Below are positions 25,390 through 33,391 of a stretch of DNA of 64,000 nt, one piece after another. Within the stretch, counting starts at the first letter, position 1; each line of letters begins with the position of its first letter. The position numbers were made by a program, and so were the translations under genes. The notes beneath the pieces are model-generated. The model ran no database searches, had not been told where the DNA came from, and saw only the letters and a program-made list of their open reading frames with translations. This DNA is from Kosmotoga arenicorallina S304 (lineage in GTDB: Bacteria > Thermotogota > Thermotogae > Petrotogales > Kosmotogaceae): assembly GCF_001636545.1 (NCBI RefSeq), contig NZ_JFHK01000007.1, positions 1-64,000 on the forward strand. Reading direction: 5' to 3'.

Positions 25390-25405
25390 ACACATTCAAT
25401 CTAAC

Positions 25406-26737
25406 TTAAATGTTGTTTTTCTTCAGGAAATCATCGATAATTTGTTCAAGAGTAGGTTCACCGATTTCCTGAAGTTCGTAGCCAACTCTAACAGCGGGTT
25501 TGTTTATTTTTATAACCCTTCTCAAATCGATTGGCGTTCCGATTATCACAAGGTCGGCATCGGCGTTGTTTATAGTTTCTTCAAGTTCCTTCATCTGTTT
25601 TTCGCCATAACCCATAGCTGGCAAAATCTGGTCAAGGTGATTGTACTTTCTGTAAGTGTCCACTATTGATCCCACCGCATAGGGTCTGGGGTCAATAATC
25701 TCAGCAGCCCCATATTTCTTGGCAGCTACCCAGCCAGCACCATAACTCATTTCTCCGTGCGTCAGTGTTGGACCATCTTCTACAACAAGTACTTTTTTAC
25801 CTTTTATTGTGGCACTGTCTTCCACTGTAAGAGGTGAAGCTGCATCAACAACAACGGCATTCGGGTTGTACTTAGCAATATTCTGCCTTACTGTTTCAAT
25901 GCCTTCAGGATTGGCCGTTTCTTCTTTGTTAATAACAACAACGTCTGCCAAAATCAAGTTGGCCATACCCGGGTAATAGCTAATTTCATGGCCGGGCCTA
26001 TGAGGATCAACGACAGTAATGTAAAGGTCTGATTTGTAGAAAGAGAAATCGTTGTTTCCGCCATCCCAGAGAATAACATCTACATCTTCTTTTTCGGCTT
26101 CTCTGAGAATTGCTTCATAATCAACACCGGCGTAGATTATAGAACCTCTATCAATATGAGGTTCGTATTCTTCACGCTCTTCTATAGTACATTCATGCTT
26201 ATCAAGGTCTGAATAATCAGCAAATCTCTGCACTTTCTGCTTTACAAGGTCGCCATAAGGCATAGGGTGTCTTATAGAAACGACTTTCTTGCCTTTTGCT
26301 CTCAAAATATCAAGAACTCTTCTTGTGGTCTGACTCTTACCACAGCCTGTTCTTATAGCACAGACCGAGATGATTGGCTTGGATGATTTAACCATGGTTT
26401 CTTTGGGACCCAGGAGCATAAAATCAGCACCAGCAGCAAGCACTATTTCTGCTCTTTCCATAACGTACTGATGAGGAAGATCGCTGTAAGCCAGAACAAC
26501 GTGATCAACGTTGTACTCTTTTATGAGTTCAGGTAGCCTTTCTTCAGAATAAATTGGTATCCCATTGGGATAGAGCTCTCCGGCAAGTTCAGCAGGATAT
26601 TTTTTGTCTTCGATTCCGGGAATTTGCGTTGCCGTAAAAGCAACAACTTCGTAATTCGGGTTGTTTCTGAAATAAGTGTTGAAATTGTGGAAATCCCTTC
26701 CAGCAGCACCCATGATGATTACTTTCTTCTTAGTCAC
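25406..26737 (-). CDS. P-loop GTPase of the cyclic 2,3-diphosphoglycerate synthetase family
   Basis: 443 residues. An N-terminal nucleotide-binding fold (VIIMGAAGRDFHNFNTYF) is followed by a P-loop region VCAIRTGCGKSQTTRRVLDIL (about 126-146) and the segment ILWDGGNNDFSFYKSDLYITVVDPHRPGHE. In methanogens such enzymes make the thermoprotectant cyclic 2,3-diphosphoglycerate. Many bacterial homologues are annotated only as GTPases, so the substrate here is unproven. It is transcribed alone, with its own promoter and terminator. Confidence 0.78.
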   Translation of the reverse strand: MTKKKVIIMGAAGRDFHNFNTYFRNNPNYEVVAFTATQIPGIEDKKYPAELAGELYPNGIPIYSEERLPELIKEYNVDHVVLAYSDLPHQYVMERAEIVLAAGADFMLLGPKETMVKSSKPIISVCAIRTGCGKSQTTRRVLDILRAKGKKVVSIRHPMPYGDLVKQKVQRFADYSDLDKHECTIEEREEYEPHIDRGSIIYAGVDYEAILREAEKEDVDVILWDGGNNDFSFYKSDLYITVVDPHRPGHEISYYPGMANLILADVVVINKEETANPEGIETVRQNIAKYNPNAVVVDAASPLTVEDSATIKGKKVLVVEDGPTLTHGEMSYGAGWVAAKKYGAAEIIDPRPYAVGSIVDTYRKYNHLDQILPAMGYGEKQMKELEETINNADADLVIIGTPIDLRRVIKINKPAVRVGYELQEIGEPTLEQIIDDFLKKNNI

Positions 26738-26773
26738 AATGTCACCTCCATCTAATTTATGGTTATCATGAAA

Positions 26774-26802
26774 ATTTTAACAGTCTTTGCAAAAAACTTC
26801 AA
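26774..26802 (-). promoter_or_regulatory. Promoter of the cPGS-like gene
   Basis: TTGAAG (26797-26802) and TAAAAT (26774-26779) with a 17-bp spacer, about 37 bp upstream of the start codon. Confidence 0.6.
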
Positions 26803-26887
26803 AAAGCACCTGGGCCGGGTAATACTAATAAGAGAAAAGGATACCCATGGAAGCTTTTTATACATTAGTATGCTTCAGTATACACAT

Positions 26888-27076
26888 CTAACCACCATTG
26901 GCAGCATTGATAATCAGTACTCTGGCGTTTTCGTGAATTTTTTCCTTTTTATCTAGTATCCTGCCATCAGCCATAACCAAAACCGGGTCTCTCCAGAGCC
27001 CTGTTTTTTTCAGGAGGTCTTCTACCAACAATTCATTATCGAAAGACCATTTTTTGTCTCCATAGATCACTTCCAT
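26888..27076 (-). CDS. ThiS/MoaD-like sulfur carrier protein
   Basis: 62 residues of beta-grasp type, ending in Ala-Asn-Gly-Gly. A C-terminal diglycine is the site of adenylation and thiocarboxylation in ThiS and MoaD. It sits directly after the E1-like gene that would activate it. The ATG at 27076 follows GAGGTG; a GTG at 27085 forms a GTGA overlap with the E1 stop and may be the true start. Neither thiamine nor molybdopterin genes are adjacent, so the pathway served is unknown. Confidence 0.82.
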   Translation of the reverse strand: MEVIYGDKKWSFDNELLVEDLLKKTGLWRDPVLVMADGRILDKKEKIHENARVLIINAANGG

Positions 27077-27081
27077 CTTTT

Positions 27082-28170
27082 TCACCTCGCTCTATTACTG
27101 GTGACGCATACCGGGCAATCCGGGCGTTTGTCAACATTGAATTCTGTAAAAGTTAGGGATTTTAAGTCAAACCAAAAACCTTTCAGAGGGATATTGGGAT
27201 TTCTCAGGATGTGTGTGGCATATGCTGCTTGAAGTAGGCCACCAAAATAGCTTGTGAAGGGAAGAATGGGCTTTAAAGCATTTATGTCTTTTCTATCATT
27301 CCCCACAAAACATCTATAGCAAGCATCTATCTGCCTGTGAGCCATCACATACCCTGAAAAACCTTCGACTCCAGCATCTATGAATGGGATTTTTTCCCTA
27401 TAACACGCATCGTTTATTTGATATCTTGCATCATAATTATCCACGCAAGCTATTACAATATCAGGAAACTCTCTTTTCAAAATCTCTGGCTTGAATGGCT
27501 CATCGTATATCTTCAGGCTTAAATTATCTCTTTTGCTTAATAAATTCCTGAGGACTTCTGACTTCGGCTTTCCAACATCTTTGCTTGAATAAAAAAACTG
27601 ACGGTGGATGTTGGAGATGCTAATAGTATCGTGCTCAACAACAACAATGTTTTCTAACCCATTTCGCAGGAGGGTTTCAATTGCTGGTGACCCGAGACCG
27701 CCTGCACCAACAACAAGCGCTTTCTTTTTATAAGGAAAGGGTTTTAGAGAAACCGGTAATTGTATGCTTTTTAAAGGAACTGAACTGCTTTTTTCCTGCA
27801 TAACGCTTAAAAAAATAAGACTCACCACAACGGGGATAAACAATCTACTCAGGTTTTCAGGTATAAGGACTTTTATGGTTTCACCATATTCTACCTTTAA
27901 GTCGTTTTCGGTTGTTCCGAAAATCATGCCAGGTTCCTTTTTCACTTCCATAAAGGGAAATATCTCTTTTAAATCCCGTATTTTTCTGGAATCAAAGCAT
28001 GAAGAAACACTTGTGAATCCCAGTCTGAAAAGCAATCCTGCTATTTCCCTTTCACTTTCTGTGTGCGGGCAGCCAAGGGGAAATTGGGATAATTTTCTCT
28101 GAAGCTCCGGTGTTACACCTTCAACAAGCAATTGTCTTTCAAAATAGGCCTTAGCAACCTTCTCTTTCAA
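27082..28170 (-). CDS. E1-like ThiF/MoeB/HesA adenylyltransferase with an insert
   Basis: 362 residues. The adenylation domain has LVVGAGGLGSPAIETLL (about 150), a catalytic IACVDNYDARYQIND segment and zinc ligands CYRC and CPVC. The usual start of such proteins, YFERQLLVEGVTPELQRKL, is present at residues 9-27, but about 120 residues then separate it from the nucleotide-binding loop, where the family normally has very few. The start is TTG at 28170, preceded by GAGGG. It probably activates the adjacent diglycine protein. Confidence 0.85.
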   Translation of the reverse strand: MKEKVAKAYFERQLLVEGVTPELQRKLSQFPLGCPHTESEREIAGLLFRLGFTSVSSCFDSRKIRDLKEIFPFMEVKKEPGMIFGTTENDLKVEYGETIKVLIPENLSRLFIPVVVSLIFLSVMQEKSSSVPLKSIQLPVSLKPFPYKKKALVVGAGGLGSPAIETLLRNGLENIVVVEHDTISISNIHRQFFYSSKDVGKPKSEVLRNLLSKRDNLSLKIYDEPFKPEILKREFPDIVIACVDNYDARYQINDACYREKIPFIDAGVEGFSGYVMAHRQIDACYRCFVGNDRKDINALKPILPFTSYFGGLLQAAYATHILRNPNIPLKGFWFDLKSLTFTEFNVDKRPDCPVCVTSNRAR

Positions 28171-28239
28171 AAAAATCCCTCACATTTTGATTAAAATATC
28201 AATCAATTATATTCTACCATTTTTATCTTATTTTGAATT

Positions 28240-28277
28240 AAAAAGGGAATCATCGTAATTGATGATTCCCTTTTTTT
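28240..28277. terminator. Bidirectional terminator
   Basis: AAAGGGAATCATC pairs with GATGATTCCCTTT around GTAATT, with a T-run on both strands. It separates the amidohydrolase gene from the E1-like gene; both are on the minus strand. Confidence 0.88.
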
Positions 28278-28279
28278 AT

Positions 28280-29437
28280 TTACAGGCTGTAAACTTCTTT
28301 TCCTTCTATGAAAACCTTTTCGACAATAGATCTAAATTCAAAGGGATGGCCGCTCCAGATAACGAGGTCAGCATCTTTGCCCAATTCAATTGAACCAACT
28401 CTGTCATCTATACCGAGAATCTTTGCGGGATTTATTGTTACCATTTTCAGTAGGTCTTCTTCCTTTGCGCCATATCTCAGTGCAGTTCCCAGCTGGATGG
28501 TGGTGTGTTCAAGATGGATTACAGGATGATCACACATCATAGCAGCAAGAATACCCTTTTCGTTAATTATCCTGACCGAATCGAAGGTCATGTCTTTCAG
28601 TTCCAGCTTTGTCCTAAAGCCAAGTATCGGCCCTAAAACTACTGGTATGTTTTTTGCTTTCAAAAAGTCTGCTATTTTATATCCTTCTGTGGCATGTTCA
28701 ATAACAAGGTCAAAACCAAACTCTTCTGAAATCCTTACAGCTGTCAGAATATCGTCAGCTCTGTGAGCGTGAATCCTGGCCGGGATCTCCCTTCTTAAAA
28801 CTTTTTCGCCGATTTCCAGCTTGGGATCTATTTCGTTAAATGCTTCCCCTTTTTCCTTTGCTTTCTCTTTTTTAGCCATGTAGTTCTTTACATTCTGGAA
28901 ATACTTCCTTATAGAAGCTCCAACTCCTAATCTTGTTGCCGGGGCTTTGTTCATCGAACCATATACTCTTTTAGGGTTCTCTCCGGTTGCCATTTTTAAG
29001 CCTGCGGGTTCTTTTACTATCATTTCGTCTACTATTTTTGACTTTAATTTCAAAATAGCTCCCTGCCCACCAACAGGGTTGGCGCTTCCTGGAACTACCA
29101 TTACCGTTGTTACTCCACCGGAAAGAGCCCTTTTAATTGCAGGATCTTCAGGATAAAAGGCATCGATTACCCGCACTTCTGGAGTTAGGGGATCTGTCAT
29201 CTCATTTCCATCCTGGTAAAACATCTCCCCGGCTCCTTCTTCAAAAACTCCAATATGGGAGTGAGCATCAACAAAACCCGGAAAAATGTACTTACCCGTT
29301 GCATCAATAACTTCAGCATTTTTCGCAATAATATTTTCTGCGACCTGCTGAATTTTCCCATCCCGAATAAGAATATCACCCTTGAAAGGAGCACCTGTTA
29401 TCGGGTATACAGTGCCTGATTTCAACAATAATTCCAT
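28280..29437 (-). CDS. Amidohydrolase family metalloenzyme
   Basis: 385 residues with the amidohydrolase TIM-barrel. Metal-ligand motifs include GFVDAHSHIG (about 56-65), IHAHRADDI (about 219-227) and VIEHATEGY (about 243). The end GKDADLVIWSGHPFE is typical of imidazolonepropionase-like hydrolases. The substrate is not clear from sequence; many thermophile members are uncharacterised. There is no signal peptide, so it is cytoplasmic. The start has GGAGGGGA upstream. Confidence 0.85.
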   Translation of the reverse strand: MELLLKSGTVYPITGAPFKGDILIRDGKIQQVAENIIAKNAEVIDATGKYIFPGFVDAHSHIGVFEEGAGEMFYQDGNEMTDPLTPEVRVIDAFYPEDPAIKRALSGGVTTVMVVPGSANPVGGQGAILKLKSKIVDEMIVKEPAGLKMATGENPKRVYGSMNKAPATRLGVGASIRKYFQNVKNYMAKKEKAKEKGEAFNEIDPKLEIGEKVLRREIPARIHAHRADDILTAVRISEEFGFDLVIEHATEGYKIADFLKAKNIPVVLGPILGFRTKLELKDMTFDSVRIINEKGILAAMMCDHPVIHLEHTTIQLGTALRYGAKEEDLLKMVTINPAKILGIDDRVGSIELGKDADLVIWSGHPFEFRSIVEKVFIEGKEVYSL

Positions 29438-29500
29438 TGTATCCCCTCCATTTAATTTGGAATGCTAACCATTTCGATTTTAACAGATGGATGGTCAAAT

Positions 29501-30565
29501 TCAGCGAGCTCTGAGAAATAATCTCGAAACAATTATAAGAAGCAGCATACCAATAATGGCAAAGGCAATGTTCACTAAAATAAATTCATTTTTACTCAGT
29601 TCAATTATTCCCATTGTCCCTCGTACAAGCCTTACTGTATAGGTAACAGGTAAAAGCAGCGAAAGCTTTTTCATGAACTCCGGAAGAAAAGCTATGGGAA
29701 AATATACTCCCGAAGCAAAAGTCATAACTACGAAAAGTATAGTTCCCGCACTTTGAGCGCTTTGAGGTTCACTGAAAATCAAAACAAGAAACAATCCAAG
29801 AGCCATCATACCCATGGTAGAACAAATCACAACCACGAAAAGGGGGCCCCACTCAGGGGCGATTTTTGAATCAAACAGTAATTTGTTTACCAGCATAATG
29901 ATAAAAACAGAGAATACACTTACAATGAACCTTGTTAACGTACTTCCTATGACAAAAGCCGTGGAACTCATGGGTGTAGCACGGAAGCGGTTTAAAATCC
30001 CCCTTTTTCTATATCGACCAAAAATGGAGATGACAGCAAACATCCCGGACGAAAGAATTGATATGCCTATAACACCTGACATTATATAATCTGCCTCTGT
30101 GGTGATAAAAGACCCTGCGGATATGGGGGTCTTTTTTAGTTCTATTATTTCTTTAACTCCGTTGATTTGACCTTCAATAATCGAAACCATGGCACTTCTT
30201 GCAGTGTTGATTTCACCTTCAAGCGCCGGGTTCCCTTCCTTTATAATGAATTCTATCTCTTTATCGTGAAAGAATACAGCCAGTTCAATTTCATCATTTT
30301 CTAAAGCTTTCAGCATTTCCTCCGTTGAATTAAATATCTCAACATGATAACCGCTGATGCTCTTTACAGTATCGGTTATCAATTCATTTTGCGAAAAGAG
30401 CCCAATTTTTAGCACAGAGACACCCTCCTGGCCACCAAACAAGAAGCCAAACATCACGAGAAAAAGTATTGGGAAACCGAGACTGAAAAAAAACTCCAGC
30501 CTGTTCCTGAATGATTCTTTGAAAAATGCCATGAAAATATAGCCCGTCTGTTTGAGTTTATTCAT
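29501..30565 (-). CDS. ABC-2 type exporter permease
   Basis: 354 residues: an N-terminal helix, an extracytoplasmic domain of about 150 residues, then five or six C-terminal helices (ABC-2 fold, with PVTYTVRLVRGTMG before the last helices). The start overlaps the previous permease by 8 nt. With the second permease and the ATPase it forms a heteromeric efflux system for an unknown substrate. Confidence 0.85.
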   Translation of the reverse strand: MNKLKQTGYIFMAFFKESFRNRLEFFFSLGFPILFLVMFGFLFGGQEGVSVLKIGLFSQNELITDTVKSISGYHVEIFNSTEEMLKALENDEIELAVFFHDKEIEFIIKEGNPALEGEINTARSAMVSIIEGQINGVKEIIELKKTPISAGSFITTEADYIMSGVIGISILSSGMFAVISIFGRYRKRGILNRFRATPMSSTAFVIGSTLTRFIVSVFSVFIIMLVNKLLFDSKIAPEWGPLFVVVICSTMGMMALGLFLVLIFSEPQSAQSAGTILFVVMTFASGVYFPIAFLPEFMKKLSLLLPVTYTVRLVRGTMGIIELSKNEFILVNIAFAIIGMLLLIIVSRLFLRAR

Positions 30566-31721
30566 ATCCCATCACCTTTTTAAAATTAAGACTGAAGATG
30601 GAGATTGACGTCACCGCCCAGATTAAAGGCACAATGATCAGCATAGAATCTGACATAGTGCCAAATTTGTAACCCAGAATACGCCGCATGAGCTCCACCA
30701 GATAAGTTGTTGGGATTACATACATAACCGCCTTCATACCTGAAGGGACATTTGAAATTGGAATGTAGAGACCTCCCAGAAACATCATACTTTGAAAGGT
30801 AATCTGGCTTATAGCAACCACTGCAGAGGGTTTTTTCACAAGAGAAACTATCATCAACCCGAAGGGTAGCATTGTGACCAATGAGAACAGAAAAGCTCCA
30901 ATGAATCTCAGCGATAGTATTCCATGGTCAACAGGATAAAAGGTAAGGGCTAGAGTGAAGAGCAGAACCGCTGAGATTATATTAATGCTTACAAGCTTTA
31001 AGACATTTGCTGTCAGATATTCTAATGGCGAGATTGGCGTGCTGTATAACTTCCTGTTTAGCCCTGAATCTCTTGAAAAAGTCAAGCTGTAAGGTCCATC
31101 CATTAGAGTTGCTATAAGCACGCTCATAAGAAGAATGCCGGGGAATAAAAAGGTAACGTAATTAAATTCTTCTGATTCTTTCCTCAAAAGGGAAGTCATC
31201 TTCACTTCCAGTGATATATAATCGGGTTCTTTTCTTTTGGCTATCTCTAAATCGACCTGATCAAAAACGCTGTTCATAATATCTGCAGCGATTTCTGAAC
31301 TTTGTTTTCCTGGTATATAAAACATTTCCAGCTCAGATTTCACAACTGATGTTTTTAACAGCGTTGCAGCAGCGAGCTTTGAGCTGGTTCCCTTTGGAAT
31401 TTTGAATACCAGCTCTATCGATCCTTTTTTCAGTGCCTCTGTTGCTTCTTCAACAGAGGAAAATTCCCTGAGTGTAAAGGGCCCTTCTTCCCCTGATATT
31501 GAATTAAGTACTTCATCAATTATTACACCAAGACCCGTGAGTTTTTCTTCTCTGACCACACCTATCTCAAAACTTATTCCCGACTCTGAGCCAAGATTTC
31601 CAAAAATCGAGCTGAGGAGGAAAAAAAGTATGAGTGGAAAGATAAGAGACCAGAAAAAGGTTTCGAACTCCCGAAGATCGCTTCTCAATAAAGCTTTTAG
31701 CAAAGTCAGAGTACGCTTCAA
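30558..31721 (-). CDS. ABC-2 type exporter permease
   Basis: 387 residues with the same ABC-2 architecture as its neighbour: one N-terminal helix, a large external domain and a helix bundle containing FLFPGILLMSVLIATLMDGPYSL and VIPTTYLVELMRRILG. The start is TTG at 31721, preceded by GGGGGTG. It is probably the partner of the adjacent permease, with energy from the frameshifted ATPase upstream. Confidence 0.85.
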   Translation of the reverse strand: MKRTLTLLKALLRSDLREFETFFWSLIFPLILFFLLSSIFGNLGSESGISFEIGVVREEKLTGLGVIIDEVLNSISGEEGPFTLREFSSVEEATEALKKGSIELVFKIPKGTSSKLAAATLLKTSVVKSELEMFYIPGKQSSEIAADIMNSVFDQVDLEIAKRKEPDYISLEVKMTSLLRKESEEFNYVTFLFPGILLMSVLIATLMDGPYSLTFSRDSGLNRKLYSTPISPLEYLTANVLKLVSINIISAVLLFTLALTFYPVDHGILSLRFIGAFLFSLVTMLPFGLMIVSLVKKPSAVVAISQITFQSMMFLGGLYIPISNVPSGMKAVMYVIPTTYLVELMRRILGYKFGTMSDSMLIIVPLIWAVTSISIFSLNFKKVMGYE

Positions 31722-31733
31722 AAGGACACCCCC

Positions 31734-32656
31734 TCAATCCCTGAGAGAATGACCGGTGAGTTTCAAGAAGACATCTTCAAGATTGGGTTTCCTTATGATT
31801 ATGTTCTCCACTTTGCTGTTATGGTTTCCCAGAATGGAGAAGATCTTTTCAAGGGTGGATTCGATGTCATGAGTGGGGCAAATGAATTTACCGTTATCCA
31901 ATTTAAGTTCTGGAAAATGCTTCTGAAATGCAGCAAAAACAGAATCGCTGTTGTCCGAGTCAGATAGGCTAAATTCAACAAATTGATTTTCTTCAACAGT
32001 TTTCACAAGCTCTTCTAGAGTTCCAGAAGCAATAATCTTACCGTGGTCAATAATGATTATTCTATCCGCAAGCTGTTCAGCTTCCTCCATGTAATGAGTG
32101 GTGAGCACTATTGTTTTTTTCTTTCCTTTAGCTTGAGAACTGTATCCCAGAGAAGCCGTCTCGCCTGAGGATCAAGGCCTGTTGTGGGTTCATCAAGAAA
32201 AAGAATTTTGGGGTCGTTAACAAGTGCAACAGCAAGTGCAAGACGTTGCTTCTGGCCACCTGACAAATTTTTTACAAGGGTTTTTGATTTTTCCTTGAGT
32301 TCGACAAGCTGTATTAAATCTTCTGATTTCAAAGATTTCGAATAGAGTCCGCAAAAAAGCTTGATGGTTTCCTTAACAGTTAGATAATCCATGAAAGAGC
32401 TTGTCTGGAGCTGAACCCCGATTATATCTTTTATCTCTTTTCCTATTTCTCTAACTTTTGATTCAAAATAAAATATGTCGCCAGAGTCCTGCTTTCTAAG
32501 TCCTTCAAGAATCTCAACAGTTGTGGTTTTTCCCGCACCGTTTGGTCCCAGTATAGCAAGGCATTCGCCTATTTTCACCTTAAAAGAAATGCCGTCAACG
32601 GCTTTTACATTCCCATAGTGTTTTACGAGTTTATTAACCTCAATTGCTGCTGGCAT
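31734..32656 (-). CDS. ABC exporter ATPase, split by a -1 frameshift at an A7 run
   Basis: The first frame (ATG at 32656) encodes 182 residues with Walker A (GPNGAGKTTT), signature LSGGQKQRLALA and Walker B (LFLDEPTTGLD). It stops just after KERKKQ at 32108. The -1 frame continues exactly as expected, TIVLTTHYMEEAEQLADRI, with the H-loop, to 31734. The junction is A_AAA_AAA (complement of 32114-32120), a canonical slippery heptamer. Ribosomal slippage or RNA polymerase slippage could yield the full 307-residue ATPase. A mutation or a homopolymer error is equally possible. Confidence 0.85.
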
Positions 32657-32677
32657 TTGACCCCTCCTTCAAAACGA

Positions 32678-33364
32678 TCAAGAACTGCCTGCTTTAATTG
32701 TCTTTTCAATTACTCTGGAGATGGAAAGCAATTCCTTGATGAGCTTTTTAGGTGAAATGATTTCGAAATTTACTTTCTTGTTTTCAAGAAGCCATTTAAC
32801 TATGTCGAGAGGTTTTTCGTAAACCAGCAGAAGAGTTTCAGAATTTTTTTTGATCCTGGCCACTCTTATTTCTGTCGGAAAAGACTTTTCGAGATTGAAA
32901 ACGGGAACTTCTGTATGATGTTTATCTATAGTTTTAAGAAGTTTCAGTTCCTTTAGTTTTATCTCAAGGATTTTCTTTGAGTTTTCAAAGCGCCCCACAA
33001 AGCCTTCGCGTGAAGCGCTGTAATAGTAAGGAATAAATATTCCGGAGTGTTCGGGGAGTTTTACGAACAGTTTTTCTTTTCGAGATATTGCACCTTCTAT
33101 GACAGAAACCACCGGATTCTTCTTTCGCATACCAGCGCTCGGGCCAAATAGCAACGGAAATTCAAAAGGCTCAGCGTAATAGTAACCCCCGTATTTTCTC
33201 GAATATTTAAGCGGCGCATGAAAAACTCTGCGAAGGTATTCAATTTCCCTTTCAGCCTGTCTTGTGGATATCCTAAAAGCGAGGGTCATTTCTTTAAGTG
33301 AAGGATATTCTCCCCTGATTAATTTCTCGTGAAGCCAGATGAGCCTTGTTCTATCCGTTTTTAT
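32678..33364 (-). CDS. HTH/WYL-type transcriptional regulator, start codon unclear
   Basis: The frame is open from 33364 and would give about 228 residues. The first 55 form a helix-turn-helix (RTRLIWLHEKLIRGEYPSLKEMTLAFRISTRQAEREIEYL), followed by a WYL-like ligand domain with YYYSASREG around 115. The only ATG (33289) would delete half of the HTH. No ATG, GTG or TTG is available upstream; ATA at 33364 or ACG at 33358 lies next to a GGGGGG ribosome binding site. It probably controls the ABC exporter genes that follow 22 bp downstream. Confidence 0.7.
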   Translation of the reverse strand: MKTDRTRLIWLHEKLIRGEYPSLKEMTLAFRISTRQAEREIEYLRRVFHAPLKYSRKYGGYYYAEPFEFPLLFGPSAGMRKKNPVVSVIEGAISRKEKLFVKLPEHSGIFIPYYYSASREGFVGRFENSKKILEIKLKELKLLKTIDKHHTEVPVFNLEKSFPTEIRVARIKKNSETLLLVYEKPLDIVKWLLENKKVNFEIISPKKLIKELLSISRVIEKTIKAGSS

Positions 33365-33391
33365 CCCCCCTAAGTCTCATTTTAGCACATT

